Of a DNA stretch of 49,958 bases, positions 14,662 through 22,394 are shown piece by piece; positions within the stretch are counted from its first letter, which is position 1; each line of letters starts with the position of its first letter. The notes beneath the pieces are model-generated. The model was not told where the DNA came from. It did no database searches and saw only the letters and a list, made by a program, of their open reading frames with translations. Position numbers and translations under genes: made by a program. The stretch is taken from contig JASLIG010000126.1 in NCBI GenBank assembly GCA_030152805.1, positions 1-49,958 on the forward strand. Direction: 5' to 3'. Source of the DNA: Solirubrobacterales bacterium. Its GTDB lineage: Bacteria; Actinomycetota; Thermoleophilia; Solirubrobacterales; 70-9.

Positions 14662-16125
14662 GTGACCGAATCGCGCCGCCTCGTCTCCAAGCTCGTTGCC
14701 GGTAGCAATGTCCTCCGGGATGCGGGCGTCAACATGTTCGAGTACACCGAGCAGCTCACGTTCCTGCTGTTCTTGAAGATGGCCGAGGAGCGCGCGACCC
14801 GCCCGCTGAACCCGGAGCGAGTCGTCCCCGAGGAGTACTCCTGGAGCCAACTGCTCGGGCTATCCGGTGAGGAGCTCGAGGACACCTACAACCACATCCT
14901 GCGCGGGCTGGCCAGCCAGCCCGGCGTGCTCGGCACGATTTACCGAGGTGCGCAAAACAAGATCACCAACCCGTCGCACTTGAAGACGCTGATCGTCGAC
15001 TACCTCGACAAGGAGAACTGGTCGGCGGCCGGGGCGGACATTAACGGCGACGCCTACGAGGAGTTGCTGGAGCGCAGCGCCGGCGACACGAAGACGACCG
15101 CCGGGCAGTACTTCACGCCGCGCCCGCTCATAAAAGCCATCGTCGATGTCGTGCAGCCGACCGTCGCCGACCGGGTTGTCGACCCGGCCTGCGGCTCCGG
15201 CGGGTTCCTGCTCGCGGCCTACGCACACGCAACCCGCGACGCCGCCGCGCTGACACCACCCGAGCGCGAGCACCTGCGCACGACCTTTGTCCGTGGGGTC
15301 GACATCGGCGCCACCACCTCGCGCCTGGCGTCGATGAACCTGCTGTTGCACGGCCTCGGGTCGATCACCGGCGACTCGCTCGTAGACCAGAAGGACGCGC
15401 TGATCGCCGACCCCGGCGAGCGGTGGAGCGTCGTCCTGGCCAACCCGCCGTTCGGGCGCAGCTCCAGCACCGACATCGGTAACGGAAGTGACGACGGCAC
15501 GGAGATCTTCCGTCAGGACTTCGTCGTCACGACGTCCAACAAGCAGCTGAACTTTCTGCAGCACATCATGACCATCCTCGACATCAACGGCCGCGCCGGA
15601 GTGGTGCTGCCGGACAACGTGCTTTTCGAGGGTGGAGCCGGCGAGACGCTGCGTCGCAAGCTGTTGACCGCCTTCGACTTCCACACGCTGCTGCGCCTGC
15701 CGACCGGCATCTTCTACAAGCCCGGCGTGAAGGCCAACGTCTTGTTCTTCGACAAGAAGCCGGCCGCCGAGCAGCCGTGGACGCAGCGCCTCTGGGTCTA
15801 CGATCTGCGGACCAACAAGCACTTCACGCTGAAGAAGAACCCGCTGCGCCCCGACGACCTCGACGACTTTGTGTCGTCCTACTTGCCGGGCCAGCCGCGC
15901 GACGAGCGGGCGGAATCCGAGCGCTGGAAGCCGTTCTCCTACGACGAGCTCATCGCTCGCGACAAGGTCAACCTCGATATCACCTGGCTTCGCGACGAGT
16001 CCATCGAAGACGCCGACGCCCTGCCAGCGCCCGACGTCATCGCTCGTGAGATCGTTGAAGACCTCACCGCCGCGCTTGCCGAGTTCGAGGCCGTCGCCGC
16101 AACGCTTGAGGCGAAGAGCAGCTGA
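14662..16125 (+). CDS. hsdM: type I restriction-modification methyltransferase subunit (N6-adenine)
   Basis: The 487-residue HsdM has an N-terminal helical domain (FEYTEQLTFLLFLKMAEE), TAGQYFTPRPLIKAIVDVV, the SAM-binding motif I DPACGSGG at 174-181, and the catalytic motif IV NPPF at 261-264, typical of gamma-class N6-adenine methylases. It starts at GTG 14662, ten bases after hsdS, and the frame open upstream is not protein-like. Together with HsdS it protects host DNA; with HsdR it forms the complete restriction complex. All three genes look intact. The operon lies in the segment bounded by tRNA-Ala(CGC) and its copy at 16227. Confidence 0.95.
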   Translation: MTESRRLVSKLVAGSNVLRDAGVNMFEYTEQLTFLLFLKMAEERATRPLNPERVVPEEYSWSQLLGLSGEELEDTYNHILRGLASQPGVLGTIYRGAQNKITNPSHLKTLIVDYLDKENWSAAGADINGDAYEELLERSAGDTKTTAGQYFTPRPLIKAIVDVVQPTVADRVVDPACGSGGFLLAAYAHATRDAAALTPPEREHLRTTFVRGVDIGATTSRLASMNLLLHGLGSITGDSLVDQKDALIADPGERWSVVLANPPFGRSSSTDIGNGSDDGTEIFRQDFVVTTSNKQLNFLQHIMTILDINGRAGVVLPDNVLFEGGAGETLRRKLLTAFDFHTLLRLPTGIFYKPGVKANVLFFDKKPAAEQPWTQRLWVYDLRTNKHFTLKKNPLRPDDLDDFVSSYLPGQPRDERAESERWKPFSYDELIARDKVNLDITWLRDESIEDADALPAPDVIAREIVEDLTAALAEFEAVAATLEAKSS

Positions 16126-16226
16126 TGACGCGTTGGCTGACTGTTGTGCGCTCCAACCGCCTTGCGCCGATTTCCCCTACATATCGCCGCAGGATGCAAC
16201 TAATTCCCTGTTAATCGTGGTTTTTT

Positions 16227-16299
16227 GAGGCCATGCCTCAGCTCGCAGCCTCGTTGGATCGCACTCAGGAGGTCGGCGGTTCGAGTCCGGCTAGCTCCA
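16227..16299 (+). pseudogene. degenerate tRNA-Ala(CGC) copy / attachment-site remnant 1
   Basis: The span is exactly 73 nt, like the intact gene at 7979. From TTGGATCGCAC onward it matches the tRNA almost completely, including AGGAGGTCG, GTTCGAGTCCGGCTAGCTCC and A. The 5' half is recognisable (GAGGCCATGCCTCAGCT) but the acceptor and anticodon stems are broken, so it cannot be a working tRNA. The anticodon-loop heptamer ATCGCAC is intact. A tRNA-type terminator follows. It fits the right end of an element inserted at tRNA-Ala(CGC) and spanning the restriction-modification operon. Confidence 0.85.
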
Positions 16300-16305
16300 C
16301 TTCGG

Positions 16306-16337
16306 GAAGGCCCTGCTAGTCGGGGCCTTCTGTGTTT
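16306..16337 (+). terminator. intrinsic terminator after the tRNA remnant
   Basis: GAAGGCCC and GGGCCTTC form an 8-bp stem with a nine-base loop, followed by TGTGTTTT. It is probably the tRNA's original terminator carried away from the functional gene by the insertion. From here to 16510 no gene is visible. Confidence 0.75.
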
Positions 16338-16510
16338 TCGGAATCCCAGGCGATCTTGCCGTATCGCGCTCCATTTGAGTCACTAGTAGCTCAAATCCCG
16401 GCAATTGCCGTGGATTACCGACGAATCATGCCGATTTCGGCTCGCTCTGCCGGCCCAATGGAGCTCTACGGTCGGCGACCCATTGGGCCCATCACGCGTT
16501 GCGGGTGGGC

Positions 16511-17776
16511 CTAAACGGTTTCGCCGCGGAGCGTGCTGCAGCCGGGCGCCGGGAAGCGCTCCATCAACTCGTGGACTTCTGCCCGCACCCTGTCTGCGAC
16601 CGTGTCGTCGTCAGCGGAGGCGACGACCTCGTTCATCCACTCCGCGACCTGCCCCATATGGTCCTCTTGGAGACCGCGGGTCGTCACCGCGGGGGTGCCG
16701 ATCCTGACCCCTGACGGGTCGAAGGGCTTGCGGGGATCAAAGGGGATCGAGTTCGCGTTGGTGACGATCCCCGCTCGGGCAAGCGCGGTGGCCACCTGCT
16801 TCCCGCTCAGCCCCCTCGTGGTCACGTCCAGCAAGATCAGGTGGTTGTCGGTGCCGCCCGAGACGAGGTCGAACCCGCGGTCGATCAGCGCTTCGGCGAG
16901 CGCCTTCGAATTGGCGACGATGCCGTGCGCATAGGTGCTGAACTCCGGGGCCAGCGCCTCTCCCAGGGTCGCAGCGATCGCCGCGGTCTGGTGCTGGTGA
17001 GGTCCTCCCTGGAGCCCGGGGAATACAGCGCGGTCGATCGCTTTCGCGTGCTCCTCACGACACATCAGCAACGCCCCCCGAGGACCGCGAAGGGTCTTGT
17101 GGGTAGTCGTCATCACCACATCCGCGTGGGGGATGGGCGAGGGATGCGCGCCACCTGCGATCAAGCCCGCGATGTGAGACACGTCAGCGACCATCAGGGC
17201 ACCGACCTCGCCCGCTATCTCAGCGAAGCCGGCGAAGTCGATCGTGCGGGGAACCGCGGTGCCGCCGCAGAACAGGATCTTCGGGCGGCTGGAAAGCGCG
17301 AGGTCGCGCACCGCGTCCATGTCTACTCGGCCGGTCTCGCGGTCGACGCCGTAGTGCACCGCGTTGAACCAGATACCCGTCGCCGAAACGGACCAGCCGT
17401 GGGTGAGGTGACCACCGGCGGGGAGCGAGAGGCCCATGACGGTGTCGCCGGGCTCGAGGAACGCGAGGTAGATCGCCAGGTTCGCCGGCGATCCCGAGTA
17501 GGGCTGCGCGTTCACATGCTCAGCACCGAAGAGCTCTTTTGCGCGCGAAATAGCGAGACGCTCGACCTCGTCGATCACCTCGTTCCCCTCGTAATAGCGC
17601 CGCCCGGGATATCCCTCGGAGTACTTGTTGACGAGGACGGTTCCGTTAGCCTCCAAAACCGCTGCGGAACAGTAGTTCTCCGAGGGGATCAGACACAGTG
17701 ACTGCGCTTGTCGTTCGTCCTCCCGCTGCAGGAGATCTGCCAGCTTTGGATCGGAAACCTCCACGGCGCGGCTCAT
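16511..17776 (-). CDS. glyA: serine hydroxymethyltransferase
   Basis: This PLP enzyme interconverts serine and glycine with tetrahydrofolate, supplying one-carbon units. The 421-residue protein shows LIPSENYCSAAVLEANGTVL, NKYSEGYPGRRYYEGNEVID, HVNAQPYSGSPANLA, the PLP-lysine motif TTTHKTLRGPRG, FPGLQGGPHQHQ and DNHLILLDV, all hallmarks of the family at normal length. It starts at ATG 17776. It is monocistronic and lies between tRNA-Ala remnants 1 and 2. It may be a second, acquired glyA or a core gene caught between rearranged attachment sites; only a genome-wide count of glyA copies can say which. Confidence 0.95.
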   Translation of the reverse strand: MSRAVEVSDPKLADLLQREDERQAQSLCLIPSENYCSAAVLEANGTVLVNKYSEGYPGRRYYEGNEVIDEVERLAISRAKELFGAEHVNAQPYSGSPANLAIYLAFLEPGDTVMGLSLPAGGHLTHGWSVSATGIWFNAVHYGVDRETGRVDMDAVRDLALSSRPKILFCGGTAVPRTIDFAGFAEIAGEVGALMVADVSHIAGLIAGGAHPSPIPHADVVMTTTHKTLRGPRGALLMCREEHAKAIDRAVFPGLQGGPHQHQTAAIAATLGEALAPEFSTYAHGIVANSKALAEALIDRGFDLVSGGTDNHLILLDVTTRGLSGKQVATALARAGIVTNANSIPFDPRKPFDPSGVRIGTPAVTTRGLQEDHMGQVAEWMNEVVASADDDTVADRVRAEVHELMERFPAPGCSTLRGETV

Positions 17777-17892
17777 ATTTCGATGCTAGCAGCGGCAGTC
17801 GAGTGAAACCCCTCGGCCAACGGTCCGATCACGTGCCCCGAGTGAGCCCTCTAACCACCTGCAAATATGACATTTTCGGCCGATCCGCGAGG

Positions 17893-17938
17893 CTGGATCG
17901 CACTAGGAGGTCGCCGGGTTCGAGTCCGGCTAGCTCCA
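17893..17938 (+). pseudogene. 3' half of tRNA-Ala(CGC) / attachment-site remnant 2
   Basis: CTGGATCGCAC, AGGAGGTCGCCGG, TTCGAGTCCGGC and TAGCTCCA follow one another with one deletion (CC in the anticodon stem) and one inserted G in the T-stem. Upstream bases show no convincing tRNA 5' half. The anticodon-loop heptamer ATCGCAC is intact. It ends one base before the stop codon of the converging exonuclease gene. Confidence 0.85.
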
Positions 17939-18808
17939 TCACCGGCTAGGCGACTGCGGCAACTTGGCCGCTCCCCGCTTCGTGACCGGCGCCGATGGCA
18001 TCGGCACGACCGGCCCGATGTCGCCATCCGGGGCCTCGTCGAGGTCGACGATCACCGGGGCGTGGTCGCTTGGGCCCTTGCCCTTGCGCGCCTGGCGGTC
18101 GACCCATGCGGCGTGCACCCGAGCTGCGACCGGTGCACTGGCCAGGATCAGGTCGATCCGCATCCCCAGGTCCCGGTGGAACATCCCGGCCCGGTAGTCC
18201 CAGTAGGTGAAGACCCGCTCGCCTGGCCAGCGGTCGCGGACGACGTCGCGCAGTCCCAGCGCCTGGAGCTCCGCCAGCGCGGCGCGCTCGGACGGCGTCA
18301 CGTGTGTCTGGCCGACGTAGGCCTCCGGGTCGAACACGTCCTCGTCGGTCGGGGCGATGTTCACATCGCCGCAGACGACCGTCGCCTCGGGGCCCGCGGC
18401 CACCGCGTCTCGCAGCGCGGCCAGCCAGGCGAGCTTGTATTCGTAGTGCTCGGAGCCCGGCTCGCGTCCGTTCGGCACGTAGACCGACAGCACCCGGATC
18501 CCGCCACAGGTGGCGGCCACCGCGCGCGCCTCCGGATGCGGAAATCCCGGAGCGGACGCGAGACCCGGCGAGACGTCCTCCAGGCCCACGCGAGAGAGAA
18601 TCGCGACGCCGTTCCAGGTCGCCTCACCGTGAACGGCGATTTCATAGCCACGGCCCGTCAGCTCGTCCCGGAGCAGCTCCAGGAAGGCGTCGTCGGCCAG
18701 CTTCGTCTCCTGCAGGCAGACGACGTCCGGACGCCGTTCATCCAGCCATGGCAGCAGGCGCGGCAAGCGCTGCTTGACTGAGTTCACGTTCCAGGTGGTG
18801 ATGCGCAC
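17939..18808 (-). CDS. xth: exodeoxyribonuclease III / AP endonuclease
   Basis: This enzyme of the endonuclease/exonuclease/phosphatase fold removes nucleotides 3'-5' and cleaves abasic sites in base excision repair. Motifs visible are ITTWNVNSVKQRL, DVVCLQETKL, ATWNGVAILSR, LSVYVPNGR, VVCGDVNIAPTDED, FTYWDYRAG, MRIDLILAS and SDHAPV (catalytic Glu, Asp, Asn and the Asp-His pair). The chosen start is GTG 18808, giving VRITTWNVNSV; an upstream GTG at 18832 adds only eight residues that do not fit the family. There is no clear ribosome site. The stop codon touches the tRNA remnant at 17938, so an insertion may have re-formed the last few residues. Confidence 0.93.
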   Translation of the reverse strand: MRITTWNVNSVKQRLPRLLPWLDERRPDVVCLQETKLADDAFLELLRDELTGRGYEIAVHGEATWNGVAILSRVGLEDVSPGLASAPGFPHPEARAVAATCGGIRVLSVYVPNGREPGSEHYEYKLAWLAALRDAVAAGPEATVVCGDVNIAPTDEDVFDPEAYVGQTHVTPSERAALAELQALGLRDVVRDRWPGERVFTYWDYRAGMFHRDLGMRIDLILASAPVAARVHAAWVDRQARKGKGPSDHAPVIVDLDEAPDGDIGPVVPMPSAPVTKRGAAKLPQSPSR

Positions 18809-18869
18809 TGGCTGCACGCTACACAGGCACACTGGAATCGCGGGCGCTGATGAAGAGTCCTACTTCATT

Positions 18870-19319
18870 TCAGAATCGCCGGCCAGCCCCAAAGTCGATG
18901 AAACGGTACCTTCCGGAGGAGCTCGAAGCGACCCAGTTGCAGTGGTACTCCCAGCCTTCTCCATCGGGCCGCGAGCGGTAACAATCGTAACGTCGTCCTC
19001 GATCTCGAACCAGGCCGTCGCCCATTACTGACGGCGAAGTCTTGATGAACTTGCGCATTACGCGACGCGCGGTACGGCAGCCACGCGCCTTCAAGCCAAT
19101 CGTTTCGGTGATGTCAACCCTGAGCCGTTCTCCGTGCACCCGAATCGCGCCGCACTCCTTCCCAATTGGCGGCTGGCCAACCAAGGCTTCTCCACGGCTG
19201 GCGGCAGCCGCTTTGTCGTGTACGACGGCTGCGACAGTCATGGACGCCAGAAGAGCGGCGACCATCCACAGACCACCCTTTGACAGCGGTCCTATTCGAT
19301 GCCCAGCCACTGCCCGCAT
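18870..19319 (-). CDS. small secreted protein of unknown function
   Basis: This 149-residue protein has an N-terminal hydrophobic segment (LWMVAALLASMTVAAVVH) followed by an Ala-rich region, like a signal peptide. The mature part has paired cysteines (KECGAIRV, ARGCRTARRV, YDCY, YHCNW) that probably form disulfides. The pattern C-x-AxxV...W/Y-x-C resembles actinobacterial exported proteins of unknown role, and the gene downstream in this direction has the same plan. Base composition is lower in G+C than the host average. Function not recognised. Confidence 0.6.
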   Translation of the reverse strand: MRAVAGHRIGPLSKGGLWMVAALLASMTVAAVVHDKAAAASRGEALVGQPPIGKECGAIRVHGERLRVDITETIGLKARGCRTARRVMRKFIKTSPSVMGDGLVRDRGRRYDCYRSRPDGEGWEYHCNWVASSSSGRYRFIDFGAGRRF

Positions 19320-19332
19320 CGCTACCTGAGCC

Positions 19333-19851
19333 TCAGCCCGTCGCCGCAGTCACCGCGAGGGCAATGCCGTCGAATTCGATGACATTGAAGACTGGATTCC
19401 GAGCGTTGAAGCACGAGGCTCCACCGGCTCCGTTACTGCACCTCCAGCCGTTCTTGAGCCAATAGGTCGGCCGACCGCTGGGCTTGCCGTCGGGCGAGCG
19501 CAAATCGTAGGTCTTCTTGATCACCTTCAATGGACCGATCCCGTACGCAGCTTTGATCAGCTTGCGAGTCATCGAGCAGCGGAGATGGGATGATCGCCTA
19601 ACACCCCAAGCGCGGAAGGTATGACTTCCATAGTCATCGCGGAACTTCGAGATAACAAATGGCTTGCAGCTCCGGACCCCGCTCTGCGATGCATCTGAGC
19701 GAGCGGCCGGCCCAATGGCCAAAGTGCCGACAATGACTAGAGCCCCCAAGGCTACAGGCACTATCACTTGCAAGCTCTGTTTGAGCCCCGGCTTTTGATG
19801 GAGTCTTGGTTCCAGGAAGGAGATCTTGCGTTTTGTATCTCCGTGGGCCAT
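19333..19851 (-). CDS. small secreted or membrane-anchored protein, same plan as its neighbour
   Basis: From ATG 19851 (MAHGDTKRKISFLEPRLHQK) the protein has a basic N-terminus and one hydrophobic helix (VIVPVALGALVIVGTLAIG). A mature domain with SCKPFVISKF, LRCSMTRKLI, NGWRCSNGAGGASCFN follows. The Cys-x-x-x/Arg-rich helix and WxC...C motifs parallel those of the protein at 18870-19319, suggesting tandem relatives. The frame is open further upstream to 19959, but that would overlap the MarR gene and gives no signal-like sequence. It ends 13 bases before the next gene, so the two form an operon. Function unknown. Confidence 0.6.
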   Translation of the reverse strand: MAHGDTKRKISFLEPRLHQKPGLKQSLQVIVPVALGALVIVGTLAIGPAARSDASQSGVRSCKPFVISKFRDDYGSHTFRAWGVRRSSHLRCSMTRKLIKAAYGIGPLKVIKKTYDLRSPDGKPSGRPTYWLKNGWRCSNGAGGASCFNARNPVFNVIEFDGIALAVTAATG

Positions 19852-19912
19852 GTATCCCGACCAGACTATTAGAACACATGCATATGCAGCAAGGAACGTT
19901 AGGTGTTTTCCC

Positions 19913-20383
19913 CTAGCTCCCTTCCGCCAGTCGGTCGAGATGGTGCTTGCCGACCTCATTGGTGAGCCGTAGGAACTCGGTGATCCGGGCCAACTCGGCG
20001 GCGGTGAAGCGGCTCGCCAGGGCCTCCTCCCACTCTGCCGCCAGCGGTCCCCAGATCCGTTCGGCGCGCGCGTAGAACTCCGGGGTCACCTCGACCTTGA
20101 CGCGGCGGCGGTCAGCGGGGTCGGGGACGCGGCGGGCGAAGCCGGCCCGCTCGAGCCGATCGACGACGCCGGTCACCGCACCGCTGGTCAGCCCCACCTC
20201 GGCCGCCAGCTCCCCGGCGGTGAGGCCGGCGGCGTTCTCGATCGCATTCAGGCAGTGCAGATCGGTGCGGTTGACACCGAGCCGATCGGCGGCGAGGTTT
20301 TCGAAGGCGCTGTCCTGGTTACCGCTGGCGCGGAAAGCGGTGATCAGCTCCTCGATCAGCTGTCGCTTTGGACTTGCAGGCAT
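19913..20383 (-). CDS. MarR-family transcriptional regulator
   Basis: The 156-residue winged-helix protein shows LHCLNAIENAAGLTAGELAAEVGLTSGAVTGVVDRLERAGFARRVPDPADRRRVKVEVT, the recognition helix and wing (DRRR) of MarR proteins, flanked by the dimerisation helices. It is transcribed divergently from a VOC-family gene across a gap containing a TTAG-TTG-CTAA palindrome, so it probably represses itself and the VOC/DUF5996 pair in response to a small ligand. The start codon at 20383 lies directly beside the operator. Confidence 0.9.
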   Translation of the reverse strand: MPASPKRQLIEELITAFRASGNQDSAFENLAADRLGVNRTDLHCLNAIENAAGLTAGELAAEVGLTSGAVTGVVDRLERAGFARRVPDPADRRRVKVEVTPEFYARAERIWGPLAAEWEEALASRFTAAELARITEFLRLTNEVGKHHLDRLAEGS

Positions 20384-20387
20384 ATCT

Positions 20388-20418
20388 CTTAGTTGCTAAG
20401 ATACTTGTTAGATAAAGT
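20388..20418. promoter_or_regulatory. MarR-type operator region
   Basis: CTTAG-TTG-CTAAG (20388-20400) is a perfect palindrome. It is followed by ACTT-TTAGATA-AAGT-like symmetry (20403-20418) containing a second TTAG half-site. AT-rich -10-like sequence (GATACT, TTAGAT) overlaps it. Location between divergent MarR and VOC genes supports autoregulation. Confidence 0.6.
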
Positions 20419-20469
20419 GCTTACCGGGCAAGAGAATCATAGGACGCTCGGACGACGAAGGGAGTGCGG

Positions 20470-20874
20470 ATGACGGACGCGGGAAACATGGCATCGAAGA
20501 TCGAGTTGCGGCTGGAGCTGGTGCAGGTGCCAGTCTCCGACGTGGATCGGGCCAAGGCCTTCTACGTCGACCGGGTCGGCTTCCTCGCCGAACACGATCA
20601 CCAGGTGACCGAGGAGCTGCGCTTCGTGCAGCTGACCCCGCCCGGCTCGGCCTGCTCGATCGCGCTGACCACTGGCGCGCACCAGATGCGGCCGGGGAGC
20701 ATCACGGGCCTGCAGCTGGTCGTCGAGGACGCTGATGCGGCCAGGGCGGAGCTGCTGGAGCGCGGGGTCGAGGCGAGCGAGGTGGAGGAGTTTCCCTGGG
20801 GCCGCTTCGTGTTCTTCGCGGACCCGGACGGCAACGGCTGGGCCGTCCAGGAGATCGTCCAACCTCAGGAGTGA
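20470..20874 (+). CDS. VOC-family (glyoxalase/bleomycin-resistance-like) protein
   Basis: This small protein has the vicinal-oxygen-chelate pattern: LELVQVPVSDVDRAKAFYVDRVGF at the N-terminus and FPWGRFVFFADPDGNGWAVQEI at the C-terminus, the two beta-alpha-beta-beta-beta modules. Members act as glyoxalases, dioxygenases or drug-binding resistance proteins; the substrate is not readable. ATG 20470 is chosen over GTG 20464 because AAGGGAG ends six bases upstream of it. It is divergent from the MarR regulator and overlaps the next frame's upstream extension. Confidence 0.88.
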   Translation: MTDAGNMASKIELRLELVQVPVSDVDRAKAFYVDRVGFLAEHDHQVTEELRFVQLTPPGSACSIALTTGAHQMRPGSITGLQLVVEDADAARAELLERGVEASEVEEFPWGRFVFFADPDGNGWAVQEIVQPQE

Positions 20875-20903
20875 CGCGCCCCGGCAGGCGCTACCGTGGG
20901 TCG

Positions 20904-21830
20904 ATGGCGTCTGCCGATCTGTGGCCATCCGTCTCCTATGAGGACTGGAGCGAGACCTGCGACACGCTTCACGCGCATACGCAGGTGCTGGGGAAGATCG
21001 CCGCGAAGCTGGCGCCACCCGAGCCACAGCTTCAGCATGCCGCGCTGCGCCTGACCGCGCGGGGTTGGGAGACGGGTCCGCTGCCCGCACCCGACGGCTC
21101 GGGCGCACTCGTCGTGGCGCTGGATCTGCACACGCATGAGGCCGTGGTCGAGCACAGCGACGGCCGCGCTCGAAGGGTCCTCCTGACTCCCAACCGCGCG
21201 GTGGGAGCCGTCACCGGCGAGCTGCTGGAGACGGTGACCGACATGGCCGGTGCCGTCGAAATCGATCCGACGCCGCAGGAGGTGTCGTGGAGCGTCCCGC
21301 TCGACGAGGACGACGAACACGCTCGCTATGACCCCGACCGGGTCGCCTCCTACTTCAGGGCCGCGACCCAGGCCGCGCTCGTCCTCGCTGCCTTCAGGGC
21401 GCCGTTCCGCGGCCGGTCCTCGCCGGTCAACGCCTGGTGGGGCTCGTTCGACCTCGCCGTGAACCTCTACTCCGGGATGCCGGCGGATCCTCCCTCGGAC
21501 GACTTCATCATGCGCAACTCGATGGACTCCCAGGAGGTGGCGGTGGGATGGTGGCCCGGGGACCCCAAACTGGGCAAGGCGGCGTTCTACGCCTACGCCC
21601 ACCCGGCGCCGGAGGGCTTTGCGGATGGCACTCTCTCTTCGGCGGCCGCGCGCTGGAACGGTGAGCTCGGCCTCTACATCCTCGACTGGGACGACGTGCG
21701 CGCCAGCGACGATCCCCATGCGCTCGCGCTCGAATTCGCCCGCTCGGCGTTCCAACACGCCTGCCTCGTCTGCGGCTGGGACGAGGGGCTCGCGGCAAGC
21801 GCCGAAGGAGCGCCGCCACCGGTCGCTTGA
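20904..21830 (+). CDS. DUF5996-family protein
   Basis: This 308-residue protein (from ATG 20904, MASADLWPSVSYEDWSETCD) has the DUF5996 layout: a start WPxxxYxxWxxTxxTLHxxTQxxGKI, ALRLTARGWETGPLP, then NAWWGSFDLAVNLYSG, EVAVGWWPGDP, AFYAYAHPAPEG and a helical C-terminus. The family has no established function; its many conserved Trp/Tyr residues suggest a ligand-binding protein. It follows the VOC gene by 29 bases and probably shares its MarR control. The frame extends back to 20871, but 20904 fits the family start better. The stop lies ten bases before tRNA remnant 3. Confidence 0.85.
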   Translation: MASADLWPSVSYEDWSETCDTLHAHTQVLGKIAAKLAPPEPQLQHAALRLTARGWETGPLPAPDGSGALVVALDLHTHEAVVEHSDGRARRVLLTPNRAVGAVTGELLETVTDMAGAVEIDPTPQEVSWSVPLDEDDEHARYDPDRVASYFRAATQAALVLAAFRAPFRGRSSPVNAWWGSFDLAVNLYSGMPADPPSDDFIMRNSMDSQEVAVGWWPGDPKLGKAAFYAYAHPAPEGFADGTLSSAAARWNGELGLYILDWDDVRASDDPHALALEFARSAFQHACLVCGWDEGLAASAEGAPPPVA

Positions 21831-21840
21831 GCGTCAACGA

Positions 21841-21886
21841 CCGGATCGCACCCGGGAGGTCGCCGGTTCGAGTCCGGCTGGCTCCA
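21841..21886 (+). pseudogene. 3' half of tRNA-Ala / attachment-site remnant 3
   Basis: CCGGATCGCACCCGGGAGG, TCGCCGGTTCGAGTCCGGC and TGGCTCCA reproduce the anticodon loop through the 3' end of an alanine tRNA. The last arm reads TGGCTCCA, as in tRNA-Ala(TGC), rather than TAGCTCCA. The heptamer ATCGCAC is intact. No 5' half is present. A 12-bp terminator hairpin follows 19 bases later. Confidence 0.82.
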
Positions 21887-21904
21887 CTGTCAGAAGTCCC
21901 TGGG

Positions 21905-21933
21905 GCCTCCCCCGGCGGGATGCCGGGGGAGGC
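21905..21933. terminator. strong 12-bp GC-rich hairpin
   Basis: GCCTCCCCCGGC and GCCGGGGGAGGC pair perfectly around the loop GGGAT. It separates tRNA remnant 3 from the converging acidic secreted-protein gene and could terminate both directions. No long T-run. Confidence 0.65.
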
Positions 21934-21945
21934 TCGGGCCTGAGA

Positions 21946-22272
21946 TCACTCGCTGCCTGCCTCCTGGTCGCCGGGGCCGTCGAGCTGATCGCTGGGGCCA
22001 TCGGCGCTGTCCTTTTCGGAAGCCGAATCGGGCGCGTCCGCCTTCTCTGTCCCGGACTCCTGCTCGCCGGCCTGACCCTGATCGGACTCGCTCTGCTCAC
22101 CGGCCTGAGTGCTGTCCGCCGGGTCACCGGGCGTGGATGCCTCGGCCTGGGGCTGCTGCACGGTCACCTTCGCCACGGTGCCCGCGCCCTGGGCCCCGGC
22201 GAAGGCGGCACCCCCCACGGCGAGTGCGGCCAGCGCCGCGGTCACCAGCACCAACTTCTTCAGCTTGCTCAT
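21946..22272 (-). CDS. secreted acidic low-complexity protein
   Basis: ATG 22272 follows a good ribosome site (GAAAGGGGAAGTG). The N-terminus MSKLKKLVLVTAALAALAVG is a classic signal peptide, with likely cleavage after GAAFAGAQG. The rest (about 80 residues) is almost entirely Glu, Asp, Ser, Gln, Gly and Ala (AGEQESGTEKADAPDSASEK) and should be disordered and highly negative. Possible roles are cell-wall-associated cation binding or a spacer; nothing more specific is supported. An upstream in-frame extension is not protein-like. Confidence 0.72.
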   Translation of the reverse strand: MSKLKKLVLVTAALAALAVGGAAFAGAQGAGTVAKVTVQQPQAEASTPGDPADSTQAGEQSESDQGQAGEQESGTEKADAPDSASEKDSADGPSDQLDGPGDQEAGSE

Positions 22273-22394
22273 CACTTCCCCTTTCGTTGGGTTGAGTGAT
22301 CCGATGGTCGACCGCGCAGATGGGAGGGACATGAAACGAAACCTCGCTTCGCCTAAATCTTTGCCGGCCGTACGAGGCGCCGGTCGGAGGGTTC

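Noticed and set aside
16227..21886. Three further functional tRNA-Ala genes
   Set aside because: Copy 1 has broken acceptor and anticodon stems, and copies 2 and 3 lack the 5' half, so none can fold.
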